From positions 109,539-173,538 of the forward strand of contig CALEYW010000006.1 in assembly GCA_937927945.1 (NCBI GenBank): DNA of 64,000 bases. Direction: 5' to 3'. Made by a program: the position numbers and the translations under genes. Positions 44,118 through 52,793 of the stretch are shown here, in pieces. The notes under the pieces are model-generated. The model was not told the origin of the DNA and did not search any database. It saw only the letters and a list, made by a program, of their open reading frames with translations. Position 1 is the stretch's first letter. Each line of letters starts with the position of its first letter. This stretch comes from an uncultured candidate division WPS-2 bacterium. GTDB lineage: Bacteria; Vulcanimicrobiota; Vulcanimicrobiia; Vulcanimicrobiales; Vulcanimicrobiaceae.

Positions 44118-44591
44118 TTAGGCGACGTCCTGCCTCTCGGCAGTCGCGGTGGCAAGCATTGCGCGCGCCCGCGCTTCCCCGATGCCGTGGTGGGCGCCGG
44201 CGCACTCGCACTCGCATACGCCGCCCTTCGCCTCCCAGCAGCCCTTACGGCAGCGCTTCCCGGCGACGTACCGGCCGGTCAACGTCTTCAGCGACTCGAA
44301 ATAGAGTCCGCAGTCGCAGATGGGATCCCTGACCGGGTCCTCTTCCGCGTCGCGATCCATCGTCGACCACCATACGTGCGTTTTCGCGCACCGAAGCCGA
44401 ACGCGTACGGTATTCGGACTCTCGCCCGCGACCGGTACGCCGCCGCCTCGCCGGCCGCGTCTCAGCGCTCGTTGCTGACGGCCGACGGTTTCCCGGCGTT
44501 TGGCCGCGGCGCGTCCGCGCGGCGTCCGCAAAGCGGCGCACCGTCCGCAGATAACGCCGAGCGGGAGTGATTCGCAATTCGGACAGCCCAC
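44118..44591 (-). CDS. Cys-rich zinc-binding protein, phage-like
   Basis: A 157-residue protein with a zinc-knuckle pair at the start (CPNCESLPLGVICGRC) and a second Cys cluster near the end (ICDCGLYFESL, KRCRKGCWEAKGGVCECECA, then GAHHGIG). The C-x-C-x-C-x-G-x-HHG ending resembles small phage and integrated-element proteins. The middle is Arg-rich. Function is unknown. GTG 44591 gives a start immediately before the first CxxC. No partner is evident. Confidence 0.6.
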   Translation of the reverse strand: MGCPNCESLPLGVICGRCAALRTPRGRAAAKRRETVGRQQRALRRGRRGGGVPVAGESPNTVRVRLRCAKTHVWWSTMDRDAEEDPVRDPICDCGLYFESLKTLTGRYVAGKRCRKGCWEAKGGVCECECAGAHHGIGEARARAMLATATAERQDVA

Positions 44592-44865
44592 GTGATGGGG
44601 TCTCCCTATGGCTATCGCAGCGACGGCAGGTGCCGATCATGCGCTGCAACCGGTGGACGTCGCATCGGCTCGGAGTCTGTGGCCGTCGTATCGTTCGTCC
44701 ACCGCGTAGGTTGAAATGGCGTGTATTTAACGCCGTTAATTATACCTATTATATCATTTGCACGAAATGAGTTTCAACCCTCACGTAATTATGTAAAGTC
44801 AGGGCTGGGCAAGCTTATCATCCGCCGGCGAATATTCCGGAGCACGCGCGATAGTGCCACCCTGC
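44592..44865. other. AT-rich intergenic stretch
   Basis: No gene is supported. Bases 44720-44800 are conspicuously AT-rich for this window (TTAATTATACCTATTATATC and flanks) and could contain a promoter for the ATPase remnant downstream or mark a junction between cargo modules. Confidence 0.35.
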
Positions 44866-45486
44866 TGGCATTCCGCAGCGATACACTCCGGCAGAATGGG
44901 TGAAGGTCGCTTCGTCGCCGAGATTCGGATACGGTGGTCACCTACCAACGAACGCAAGGCCCTCGCGCGTATGGCAACAGCGCAGGCGCTCGCGAACGAA
45001 GTGCTCGCGGAATACCTGCGCCGCGCAGAGGCCTATCGTCGGGATCTCTTGGTTGCGGAAACCGGCGGGTATCCGTTCTTCATACAAGAGTACGCATCGA
45101 TGGTGTGGATGTTTACCGAGGGTGCGACGATCGGTGTCCGCGACATAGAGGGTCGTATCGCGGGGATTCGCACTGATCTCGATGAGCAGTTCTACGCGCC
45201 GCGGTTCGCTCGCCTCACCGAACGCGAGTGAGCCTACGCGCTGGCGCTGTCATCTCTCGGCGAGGGAGAACATTCGGTCAACGACGTCGCAAGCGCACTC
45301 GGTTCGCGATCGAGCGCGGTCAGCTCCATCCGGAACCAACTGATAAAGAAGGACGTCATCTTCGCTTCGGGCCCTGGCTTGGTCGAGTTTCGAATGCCGC
45401 TGACCGATCGCTTCATCGAGCGAAACATGGGGTCGCTCGAACGGCGGGCACGTCGATCCGAATGGGGCCGGGGCGGCGGCCGCTAG
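44866..45486 (+). pseudogene. C-terminal remnant of an AAA ATPase, with an in-frame stop
   Basis: The translation GGYPFFIQEYASMVWMFTEG, then FYAPRFARLTERE, a TGA (45229-45231), and AYALALSSLGEGEHSVNDVA with SSIRNQLIKKDVIFASGPGL and MPLTDRFIERNMGSLERRA follows the C-terminal third of the ATPase at 42701 residue by residue. The P-loop half is absent and the TGA falls where the intact paralogue has a Cys codon. It is a decayed duplicate, an estimated 200 residues of a 396-residue protein, on the opposite strand. Confidence 0.8.
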
Positions 45487-45537
45487 CTACGATACGCGCC
45501 AGCAGGGCGACACGTCGACGCCGCGCGCGGCCGCCAA

Positions 45538-45800
45538 TCATGAGACGCGTTGGCGCGCTTCAGCGGCGTTGCAGGCGGCGCAGGTCGGTAGGCGCTTGCG
45601 GATGCGCGGTTCGACGACGATCTCGGCACAGACCGTGACCGCGAAGGCGTCACCACGAACGCCGTCGCCTTTGACCCGAGACCAAGCCCCCGCGCGCGCA
45701 ACGCACAAGGCTCGGTTGTTCGTAAGCGCGTGCTGGCTCTCGGGACGTCCCGGGCCGTGCCCGGCTACGGCTGATCGGCGAGTGCGTTGCAAAGGATGTA
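45538..45800 (-). CDS. Possible small zinc-ribbon protein
   Basis: The minus-strand frame ending at 45538 has a zinc-ribbon-like pattern: HALTNNRALCVARAGAW, then GDAFAVTVCAEIVVEPRIRK and LPTCAACNAAEA before the stop. Similar small proteins (LC...C...TCxxC) are common in phages and integrated elements. The start is uncertain (a TTG near 45790 or a later codon) and it would overlap the end of the secreted protein gene at 45765. Support comes from composition and motif only. Confidence 0.3.
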
Positions 45801-46211
45801 GGCGCTGCGCGATCGCGACGTCAGTGGTCGGCGGATTCGGCAGATCTGATACTGCCGGTCCTGCGGATCCGTCTGCGCACCGAGAACGGTGACGCGCTCG
45901 CCCACAATCGCGGTGTCCATGCGACGTGCCGCCGATAGCGTGTGGTAGATCCGGCGAGCGCAGGCATCGTCGCACTCGGACGGCGTCACGACTGCGTAGT
46001 ACGTCTGGTAGGCGCTGACGTCGCTGAAGACCGGGGCCGCATCGCGCCCGGCGACACCGCCCTGGGCGCCATTCCCGAAAAGGATCCGGGCGGTGCTGAT
46101 GTCGCCGTTCTGAATGGTCGTGCTGTACGGGAAGCGAGGAGCAGCCTCGCCGGTGGACGTGCCGGCCAGCGCGATCAGCGCGCTCAGTGCCAGGGAAACC
46201 CGAAAGCCCAT
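45765..46211 (-). CDS. Secreted protein of unknown function, copy A
   Basis: A 148-residue protein with a signal peptide (MGFRVSLALSALIALAGTST, cleavage after GEAA) and a mature domain beginning RFPYSTTIQNGDISTARILF. It has two cysteine pairs (SECDDACARRIY, QICRIRR, YILCNALADQP). A paralogue with near-identical mature sequence lies at 46867-47313. ATG 46211 is chosen because it begins the signal peptide, although the frame stays open to 46298. The family is not recognised. Signal peptide, disulfide-ready cysteines and duplication suggest an envelope or secreted function. Confidence 0.65.
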   Translation of the reverse strand: MGFRVSLALSALIALAGTSTGEAAPRFPYSTTIQNGDISTARILFGNGAQGGVAGRDAAPVFSDVSAYQTYYAVVTPSECDDACARRIYHTLSAARRMDTAIVGERVTVLGAQTDPQDRQYQICRIRRPLTSRSRSAYILCNALADQP

Positions 46212-46352
46212 TCGCCTCGGATACGGAGGCCAGCAAGCTAGGCTCCTGCTTTCAATGGCCCCCCACTTCAGCACCGGACCGGGTGGATACCGAGCCACAA
46301 GCGTAAGTACGACTACGTTGCCAACGCGGTAGGAATGTGGTAGCGTAGCGGT

Positions 46353-46844
46353 ATGAAACGATCAATATCGCTTTCGGACTCCGCCGACACACGGCTCGAA
46401 GCCGTGGTCAAGGCGCATGACGCGAATCCTTCGGTGGTGTTGGAAGCGGCGTTGCTTCACTTCGTCGAGCTTCCGGCGGCCGAGCAGCAGCGCGAGGTTC
46501 GTCATCTGCAGCAGGCCCGGCAGGCGACGACGCGCGACGGGTGGATGCGGGTCTTTTGGCAGGCGCTGGCCGACGAGTTCGACGTCCGCGATTTTGATTG
46601 GACGGGCCAGGGCAACGTCCTCACGCCGCGCCAGCATCGCGGCTTCAGCATCGTGTACCTCTTCGATGAGCGTAGTCCGAGCGCGGGGCCGATCTACGTA
46701 CATGCGTTCCAGAGTCCGGTCGTGGACGGCCGCGCAATGATCCAAAACTGGACGTACACGAAAGAGTATCCGGTATTCAGCGCCGCGCGTGAGGTTGCGA
46801 AGTGGATCCGTGAAAACGAGCCGGCGGCTGCGCCGGCCGTGTGA
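46353..46844 (+). CDS. Ribbon-helix-helix-type protein with a C-terminal domain
   Basis: A 163-residue protein whose first 45 residues (MKRSISLSDSADTRLEAVVK and AHDANPSVVLEAALLHFVEL) look like a ribbon-helix-helix DNA-binding unit, followed by a helical linker and an aromatic-rich domain (RGFSIVYLFDERSPSAGPIY, NWTYTKEYPVFSAAREVAKW). It lies between the two copies of the secreted protein, on the opposite strand. A role in regulating them is possible but unproven. Confidence 0.55.
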   Translation: MKRSISLSDSADTRLEAVVKAHDANPSVVLEAALLHFVELPAAEQQREVRHLQQARQATTRDGWMRVFWQALADEFDVRDFDWTGQGNVLTPRQHRGFSIVYLFDERSPSAGPIYVHAFQSPVVDGRAMIQNWTYTKEYPVFSAAREVAKWIRENEPAAAPAV

Positions 46845-46866
46845 CCTGCGCGCGCGTCGCGGCCAG

Positions 46867-47313
46867 CTACGGCTGCTCGGCGAGAGCGTTGCAGAGGATG
46901 TAAGCGGTACGCGATCGCGACGGCGACGACCGCCGGATTCTGCATATCTGGTAATGCTTGTCCTGCGGATCCGTTTGCGCGCTCAGTACGGAAACGCGCT
47001 CGCCGACGATTGCCGTGTCCATCCGGTGCGCCGTTAGGAGCGTGCGGTAGATTCGTCGGGCGCAGGCATCGTCACAGTCGGAAGGCGTTACGACCGCGTA
47101 GTACATTTGGTAAGCGCTAAGGTCGGTGAAGACCGGCGCCGCGTCATGGCCGGGGACGCCCCCTTGCGCGCCGTTGCCGAACAAGATGCGTGCGGTGCTG
47201 ATGTCCCCGTTCTGCACGGCCGTGCTGTACGGGAACCGAGGACCGGCTATGGACGTCGACGTGACGGCAAACGCCACAAAGGCGGCCGGTGCAAACCATG
47301 CTGAGAAGCGCAT
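46867..47313 (-). CDS. Secreted protein of unknown function, copy B
   Basis: A 148-residue paralogue of the protein at 45765-46211. It has the signal peptide MRFSAWFAPAAFVAFAVTST, and the mature part starts GPRFPYSTAVQNGDISTARI. SDCDDACARRIYRTL, DPQDKHYQICRIRRSS and YILCNALAEQP repeat the cysteine pattern of copy A. The signal peptides differ much more than the mature domains, so the mature part appears to be under selection. ATG 47313 is chosen for the signal peptide, although the frame remains open upstream to 47649. Confidence 0.65.
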   Translation of the reverse strand: MRFSAWFAPAAFVAFAVTSTSIAGPRFPYSTAVQNGDISTARILFGNGAQGGVPGHDAAPVFTDLSAYQMYYAVVTPSDCDDACARRIYRTLLTAHRMDTAIVGERVSVLSAQTDPQDKHYQICRIRRSSPSRSRTAYILCNALAEQP

Positions 47314-47441
47314 TTGGGCCGATAGGGACGCATGGGTTGGGCCTCCTGCTCTAAGAGGTGCCGCAGAGACCCGCTTCCGGCGGCATCTGACGCGGCGACG
47401 CCGTAGGGCCAGGCTGTTCGCGGGTCGAACAGACGTTCGCA

Positions 47442-48251
47442 ATGACCAGGCAAGACCCGCCGCCTCAACCGCCGCCCGCGCCGCCGGCGCCAACGCCGTT
47501 GACCGTTCAGGTACCGTTGCGCGAAGGGAACCCGCCCCCGCGCCCTCGGCCGCCGCGGTAGCGAGCGACGCTTCTGCGAGCGATCCTCGCGCTGGCGCGA
47601 GATATAGGCGCGGCTTTCGAGCAAGGGCGGCAATCCGCGGCTGCGGCACCGCCGACGATTCAAGACGAGCCGCTACCGCACGACGCTCTTGCAGACTATC
47701 GCTACGCCGTCGATCTCATGCTGCGCCGTCGCGACAACGAACGCGACCGACTGGATCGCATCGAAGCGAAAGTAGCGCCCATCATCGCCGGTACGATTGC
47801 AGCACTCGGACTGTTCATCGACAAGTCGTCGTCCTTGCTCGACGTCGCTGTCGGCGCGCTCTATCTCATTCCGCTGTTTATGTTGTTCCGAATCTTTCGG
47901 ACTTTCTGGTATCTCGATGTACCTGATCCGGCGATCTTCGCGCAGACGTGGCAGCGTTGGCCGCAGACATTCTTAAAGTCGGTGTTCGAAGGCACGTCGT
48001 TGGCGATCGCGAGCAACAGCGATACCATCGACACGAAAGCTCGGCAGCTCAATGGTGCCATGATTTGGGTTTACAGCATTACCGTACTCGTCATCGGGGT
48101 TCGACTCGGTGAAGTGCTCATCCCGAAAGGAATCCAGTATGTCCAAAGAGCCAACCCCGTCGCAAGCCCAACCCAGCGCGCACGCCCAAACGCAAGCCCC
48201 CGCCCCGCCTCCACCCCCCACGCCGCAGTCCGTGCTTCAGCCCGTCCGTAA
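47442..48251 (+). pseudogene. Membrane protein interrupted by an in-frame amber codon
   Basis: From ATG 47442 the frame reads a proline-rich segment (MTRQDPPPQPPPAPPAPTPL), hits TAG at 47559-47561, and continues with protein-like sequence (LLRAILALARDIGAAFEQGR, IQDEPLPHDALADYRYAVDL). It then enters a domain with three hydrophobic segments (PIIAGTIAALGLFI, LLDVAVGALYLIPLFMLFRI, MIWVYSITVLVIGVRLGEVL) and a Pro/Ala-rich tail. An alternative is a shorter gene starting at ATG 47718 (177 residues). The family is not recognised. The amber codon could be decay, suppression or an error. Confidence 0.5.
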
Positions 48252-48503
48252 GAGCGGCGAAGTACCGCGATCGGAACCGGGGAAGACAACGAAATAACTT
48301 AGACTCGACGTGGTTGACGCTCGGCGCTCGGGGTCATGGACCTGCGAGCGCCGACGCCGCCAGCGTTCAGTTTCAGTCGCCGGGACGTTCTCGATGACGG
48401 GATGCAAGACCGCAGCCGCGTCATCTGCCGCCACCCATGTCGTTCAACCCGGGCCAAAGCCTAATCGTTCGCCCGCGAGTAGGCGCCGCGCGCGGAGCGC
48501 TCA

Positions 48504-49274
48504 TCATCTCCACCGCGCTTGCCAGGACGCGCTTCGAAGGCCCAGGCGGCGCATGATGGCGATGTTGCCAATTTTCGGGCGAACCGTGTCGATGAGCGCA
48601 ACGCGAATGGCTCGCGTTCGGCAATAATTTGCCGGCGTCCCAACAAGCTCAAGACGCCGTCGAATCGCATTGTAAATCCCCTTGGTCGTAAGTCGCTCCT
48701 GTGTCGCTCGAGCATTGCAATCGGTAACGCAGAAGAGCGGTCCGGGAACGGTGTTTCGGCAATGCGCATGCACGGCCGCGAGAGCGATTCCGGTCTTGCC
48801 GGCGGTGATTGCAAGGCGACGTCCCTCGATCGAAATGGCCGCTGAGCCGCCCTGGTCCTCGTAGTCCGCGCGATTGAGCGCCCGCATTTGGCCGGGCAGC
48901 GCGCCCGTCACGAGAGAAATCGCGAGGAGGGCTGCGTCGCGCCTGCCGCGTGCGGTTGATTCGCAGCTTTCAATTGCCATAACGACCCAGGGAATCGGGA
49001 TAGGCGGGGTTGACGCAGTCGAGTATCGCCGCAGGCCGCGCGCGAACTCGACCAGATGGCGGTCGCGGGCGATGTCGCGCCAATGTCGATGGCGGAACAT
49101 CGACACGATAGCGGCGAGGGCAATCAGTTGCGTCGGCGGCGCTAATGTGTCCAAGCTGACCACCCAGCGGGTGACAGCGCTCGCGGGGCACGGCAGCCTA
49201 ATTCCCCAGCGATGGCACCAGGCCTCGAAAGCGTCCCAGTACCGTTCGTAGATCTCTGCGGTGCGCTCGTTCAT
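48504..49274 (-). CDS. Tyrosine-recombinase-like protein, apparently catalytically inactive
   Basis: A 256-residue protein with the core-binding plus catalytic layout of tyrosine recombinases (MNERTAEIYERYWDAFEAWC, RRDAALLAISLVTGALPGQM) but with altered active-site positions. The first Arg position reads TGALPGQMRAL, the H-x-x-R box reads CRTRAIR, the second His box reads LGLRSAS, and the nucleophile position is Trp (QARW) before the stop. Its ATG overlaps the stop of the recombinase gene upstream (TATGA), so the two are made together. It may be a structural partner of that enzyme or a decaying copy. Confidence 0.6.
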   Translation of the reverse strand: MNERTAEIYERYWDAFEAWCHRWGIRLPCPASAVTRWVVSLDTLAPPTQLIALAAIVSMFRHRHWRDIARDRHLVEFARGLRRYSTASTPPIPIPWVVMAIESCESTARGRRDAALLAISLVTGALPGQMRALNRADYEDQGGSAAISIEGRRLAITAGKTGIALAAVHAHCRNTVPGPLFCVTDCNARATQERLTTKGIYNAIRRRLELVGTPANYCRTRAIRVALIDTVRPKIGNIAIMRRLGLRSASWQARWR

Positions 49275-50407
49275 AGCCCAAGCGCCTCGCTGAAGTCCTC
49301 CGGGCCGTCAGCGCGGATGTAGCGGAAGAGAGTGCGCTGGGTGGCGTGCCGGGCGTGGCGCCGCGTTTCTTCGTCACTCACACCCACCTTGTGCAAGTTC
49401 GTCAGCGCGCCGACCCGAAGTCCGTGCGAGGCGAAGTCCGCCGGGTCGGCACCGATTGCTGCAAGGTGCTCTTTCAGGATGAGCGAGGAGTTCCGGCCCG
49501 CGGTCGCGCCGCGATGGAGGAGCACTCTGCCCGATTTGTGGACGGCGCGAATGAACGGCCCTTCATTCACGAAAGCCGACCACGCGAGGATGGCCGCGCG
49601 CGGGCATAGGCGATCGTGGCGGGCCGGCACGTAGACCGTCTCCGGACGAATCGACATTTTTGAGCGCTGAATCCGCAGTCGAACCCGATTCTCTTCAACG
49701 ATTATGTCGGACCAGTCCAGAGCTGCCAACTCGCTGCGCCGGAGCGCGCCAAAATACGAAACGAGCAGCACAGCCCGGTCACGCTCGCGCTTAGGCGAGC
49801 GCAGCCGGTCGATGCGAGCCACGAGCAGCTCGAGTAATTCAATCGGGACGCTGCTGCGCGGGGTGGGTTCGTAGGCCCGGCGTAGGCGGTTCATGAGGCC
49901 GTGCAACTCATGATCGCCTAGGCCCGTCAGCCGGCGCGCCGCATGGTAGCGCGATCGCACGCTGCCCGGATTCGTGAGTGCGAGCTCCATCATTTGCGCG
50001 CGTAAGGTAGCGCGCTTCTGCGGATCGAGATTGCGCGCAGCACACCACTCCAGATACCAGCGCTGCTGGTCGGCATACGATCGGTGCGTATTCTCACTTA
50101 GCCCATTGCTGATGACGCGATGGACCTCGTCATCGAGGTGATCGCAAACGGTGTGCGCGGGTGCAGGATCATATTCGAAGGCGACCCGCGGTGCATGGCG
50201 TCGTTGGGATGCTGCAGACTCCTCGAGTCCCGCGAGAAGGGTGCGCAGTTCGGCGATCGCCGACGCCGGAATTCGGCGCATTATCCCACTCGCAATATCC
50301 TGCCGAAAGGCGGGCTGGCGAGGTGGGGTTTGGGGAGGGGTTTGGCGCGGTGTGCGGGCCGCCGGGCGGGGCGAGCGCGGGGCTGTTATAGGAAGCCAGT
50401 TCGCCAT
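49271..50407 (-). CDS. Tyrosine recombinase
   Basis: A 378-residue recombinase. The N-terminal region is Pro/Arg-rich, the core-binding domain includes NTHRSYADQQRWYLEWC, and the catalytic residues are visible as FGALRRSELAALDW (first Arg), HGLRVGALTNLHK (H-x-x-R), RHARHATQRTLFRYIRA (last His/Arg and the Tyr nucleophile). ATG 50407 is chosen for the GGAGG seven bases upstream. The frame is open above it to 50587 but without protein-like content. It is divergent from the excisionase-like gene and translationally coupled to the inactive recombinase. Confidence 0.85.
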   Translation of the reverse strand: MANWLPITAPRSPRPAARTPRQTPPQTPPRQPAFRQDIASGIMRRIPASAIAELRTLLAGLEESAASQRRHAPRVAFEYDPAPAHTVCDHLDDEVHRVISNGLSENTHRSYADQQRWYLEWCAARNLDPQKRATLRAQMMELALTNPGSVRSRYHAARRLTGLGDHELHGLMNRLRRAYEPTPRSSVPIELLELLVARIDRLRSPKRERDRAVLLVSYFGALRRSELAALDWSDIIVEENRVRLRIQRSKMSIRPETVYVPARHDRLCPRAAILAWSAFVNEGPFIRAVHKSGRVLLHRGATAGRNSSLILKEHLAAIGADPADFASHGLRVGALTNLHKVGVSDEETRRHARHATQRTLFRYIRADGPEDFSEALGL

Positions 50408-50477
50408 TGTGGTCCTCCGGTTTTCCGGACCACCCGCTATCAGGCGTACCGGAAATCTTAGCACGACTGCGGCGAAA

Positions 50478-50494
50478 ACGGAAGACGCTTCCGT
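50478..50494. promoter_or_regulatory. Inverted repeat between the recombinase and excisionase genes
   Basis: ACGGAAG (50478-50484), ACG, CTTCCGT (50488-50494): a perfect 7-bp inverted repeat, in the divergent region where further CGGAA elements are scattered (about 50416 and 50517). It is a candidate operator for the Xre or excisionase-type regulator that controls excision. Confidence 0.45.
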
Positions 50495-50666
50495 GTGCCG
50501 ATTTAGGAAGAGTTTTCGGAAGTCTAGAACGCTCCCGACCTCACGGGACCGCACCCGACCGTATCCGAGACACCTCCATTGTCTCACCCGTGACCATCCC
50601 AGCCGGCATTACACCGGCCTTGCACGACGCAAAAATGCAACCCACTGGTGTGCCACGAGGAGGGAA

Positions 50667-50855
50667 ATGCGTAAGGCGGCCGCGAGCGAGAAACCCTTGG
50701 TCTATACCGTCGACGAGGCGGCACGCCTGCTGCGCATGTCACGCCAAACCGTGTACGAAGCTGCACGGCGAGGCGAGGTTCCCTCGATCCGCATCGGACG
50801 ACGGGTTCTCGTCCCGCGCGCCGGCCTAGAAAGGCTTATCGGCTCGCCGGACTAG
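50667..50855 (+). CDS. Excisionase-like helix-turn-helix protein (AlpA/MerR type)
   Basis: A 62-residue protein: PLVYTVDEAARLLRMSRQTV is the winged HTH and RRGEVPSIRIGRRVLVPRAG the wing. Such proteins act as recombination directionality factors or transcription activators of integrase genes. ATG 50667 follows GAGGAGGG closely. It is convergent with the Xre gene, overlapping its end by four bases, and divergent from the recombinase at 49271. Confidence 0.8.
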   Translation: MRKAAASEKPLVYTVDEAARLLRMSRQTVYEAARRGEVPSIRIGRRVLVPRAGLERLIGSPD

Positions 50856-51196
50856 GCCGCAGTGTGCTCGCGCAGGAACTTGTCGACGAGTTTGAGCGCT
50901 GCCGCAAGGTACTTGCGCAAACCGTGCGCTAGGTGCAGGGCTGGACCCATGGCGGCCTCGGGCGTCTGCGCCGCGTTAATCGTCGGCAAGCCGACGTCGG
51001 CCGCTAACGCGTTGAGCGAGAGGTCCAGGCAGTACGCCAGTCGCGCGATGGTCGAGAACCGCGGCTCCTTCGCCACCCCCGATTCCAACTCCGAAAGCTG
51101 GGTGGTGGAGAGGCCTGCCTGGCGCGCCAGCGCCGTGACGGAAAGACCGCGTTTTTCGCGTGCCCTCTTCAGCACCGTGCCCAGGCTCTTTGCCAC
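50852..51196 (-). CDS. Xre-family transcriptional regulator
   Basis: A 114-residue protein with an N-terminal helix-turn-helix (LKRAREKRGLSVTALARQAG, LSTTQLSELESGVAKEPRFS) and a helical C-terminal tail. It is probably the repressor or regulator of the island integration functions, since it is divergent from the integrase at 51317 by 120 bases. No target site could be proven. Confidence 0.82.
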   Translation of the reverse strand: MAKSLGTVLKRAREKRGLSVTALARQAGLSTTQLSELESGVAKEPRFSTIARLAYCLDLSLNALAADVGLPTINAAQTPEAAMGPALHLAHGLRKYLAAALKLVDKFLREHTAA

Positions 51197-51316
51197 GTCG
51201 GCGGCTTGCCTCTGATACGGAAGGCAACCTGTGAGGAAAAGCTAATACATGGGCGTACAAGAAAGCGGACATACAACGGGTTTCTGTGACCATCGACGCA
51301 CTCCCCGGAGGCCACG

Positions 51317-52453
51317 ATGAAAGCTTCCATCAGTCAACGCTCGCCCGGCAGTTGGAGCATCCGCATCGACCTGCCGCGAGATGAGTCGGGACGACGCCGC
51401 CAACGCCGAATCACGCTGCGCGGCACGCGCAAAGATGCGGAGGTCGCCGCCGCCCGCCTCGTCGTACGCGCATCGCAAGCGAGTCTGACCGATGGACGCA
51501 TGCCGGCCGCGCGGATGTTCGCCGCGTGGCTCGAAATGCGCGCGCCGCGCGTCGAGGCGGCGACCTTGGCGCGCTACCGCGGGATCGTGCGGCATTACCT
51601 CGATCCGGCCTTCGGCGCGTTGCGGTTGGACCATATTACCCCTTCGGCGATCGAGCAGGTAACGCTGCAGTGGCTTTCCGGGAGGCGCCGCGACCGCAAG
51701 GCGGGCCGGCTAGCGCGGCGCACCGTGCGGCACAATCTAGAGACACTGCGCGCTATTCTGAACGTTGCGGTGCGACAGGGCTACCTGGACACCTCCCCCT
51801 TTGCGCGTGTCGATCTGCCCAGAGTCGACCGCACGGTGCGCACGGGCTTCGAGCTCACGGACATACGGGCGCTTATCGACGCGTTGCACGGCTCGGAGCT
51901 CGCTGAACCAACGATCGTCGCGGTCGGAACCGGCTTGCGCCGCGGCGAGCTCCTCGCGCTGCGTTGGCTCGACGTCGATATTAACGCGCGAACACTCTTT
52001 GTTCGACGGTCCCTGGAGTTCGTCGAGAAAAAGCCGCACTTCAAGTATCCGAAGACCCCAGGATCGGAACGAGCGATCCCGTTACCGCAGTTCGTAATCG
52101 ATGCACTCGAGCGGCACCGCGCAATGCAACGCGCGCAGTATGCGCTGCTCGGCGTCGACGAGACTACCGATGGGCTAATTTTCGACGAGCTTGGCGCACC
52201 CTGGAATCCCGCGCGCTTTAGCATGCGGTTCTACCGCCTTCTTCGGCAGCGCAAGGCTCCCGTAATGCGTTTTCACGACCTTCGCCATGCGTTTGGATCG
52301 CTCGGTTTAGAAGCCGGCACGAACTTGAAGGTTATCAGCACGCATCTTGGTCATAGTTCGATTAAGACAACGGCTGACCGTTATCTGCACGTGCTTCAGC
52401 GTGCTCATCTGGAAGCCGCCGATCGCCTCGATCAATTGTTCGATACTCCATGA
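51317..52453 (+). CDS. Site-specific tyrosine integrase
   Basis: A 378-residue phage-type integrase. An N-terminal arm-binding-like domain (SPGSWSIRIDLPRDESGRRR, GTRKDAEVAAARLV) precedes the core-binding domain (LARYRGIVRHYLDPAFGALR), and the catalytic domain has all residues: VGTGLRRGELLALRW (Arg), FHDLRHAFGSLGLE (H-x-x-R), THLGHSSIKTTADRYLH (His and Tyr). It is the best candidate for the enzyme that inserted the island at the RNA gene 3' end. It lies centrally rather than beside an att site, so rearrangement or accretion may have occurred. Confidence 0.92.
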   Translation: MKASISQRSPGSWSIRIDLPRDESGRRRQRRITLRGTRKDAEVAAARLVVRASQASLTDGRMPAARMFAAWLEMRAPRVEAATLARYRGIVRHYLDPAFGALRLDHITPSAIEQVTLQWLSGRRRDRKAGRLARRTVRHNLETLRAILNVAVRQGYLDTSPFARVDLPRVDRTVRTGFELTDIRALIDALHGSELAEPTIVAVGTGLRRGELLALRWLDVDINARTLFVRRSLEFVEKKPHFKYPKTPGSERAIPLPQFVIDALERHRAMQRAQYALLGVDETTDGLIFDELGAPWNPARFSMRFYRLLRQRKAPVMRFHDLRHAFGSLGLEAGTNLKVISTHLGHSSIKTTADRYLHVLQRAHLEAADRLDQLFDTP

Positions 52454-52793
52454 ACCATCCGAAAGCGGTCTGCGCCTAATAGTCGCGGTCAGCAGGAAAC
52501 TCAATTCTAGGCCTTTGGTGCACCGCCGTGATGGCCGGCGATCCGGACCTGCCCAGACTACACGGGCGGCTCAATCCAGCCACTCCCGGAACCTGTCCGA
52601 TTCGGTACCAAGCCTTGGAGCGTTCGAAAGTAAGCGCGCGTCGCTCGAAGTAAGGCTGCGTAAGGTCCGACGTTCACTGGGGCTAACTTTGGGCTGTCCG
52701 AAAAACACCGCGCGGCGAGGTGTCACAACTTGTCCGCTGGCGCGACTTCTCTCGTGAACGCCGACACGGCTCGGCATCTCTCGAGGAGTCAGT
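52454..52793. other. Intergenic region upstream of the ubiquitin-like operon
   Basis: About 340 bases with no supported gene. It should contain the promoter of the operon that begins at 52794. GAGGAG seven bases before that ATG is the ribosome site. A TCGAA(A)GTAAG direct repeat (about 52623-52656) is visible. No promoter or hairpin could be assigned with confidence. Confidence 0.35.

Noticed and set aside
45229..45231. TGA opposite a Cys codon of the paralogue, as a second possible selenocysteine
   Set aside because: The gene lacks its N-terminal half, no SECIS-like hairpin with a GGUCU loop was found just after the codon, and the paralogue Cys is not a known redox site. Decay explains it better.
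47126..47926. Plus-strand frame across the secreted protein copy B
   Set aside because: Its sequence is antisense-like and overlaps a gene with a signal peptide and a paralogue. The membrane protein uses another frame.
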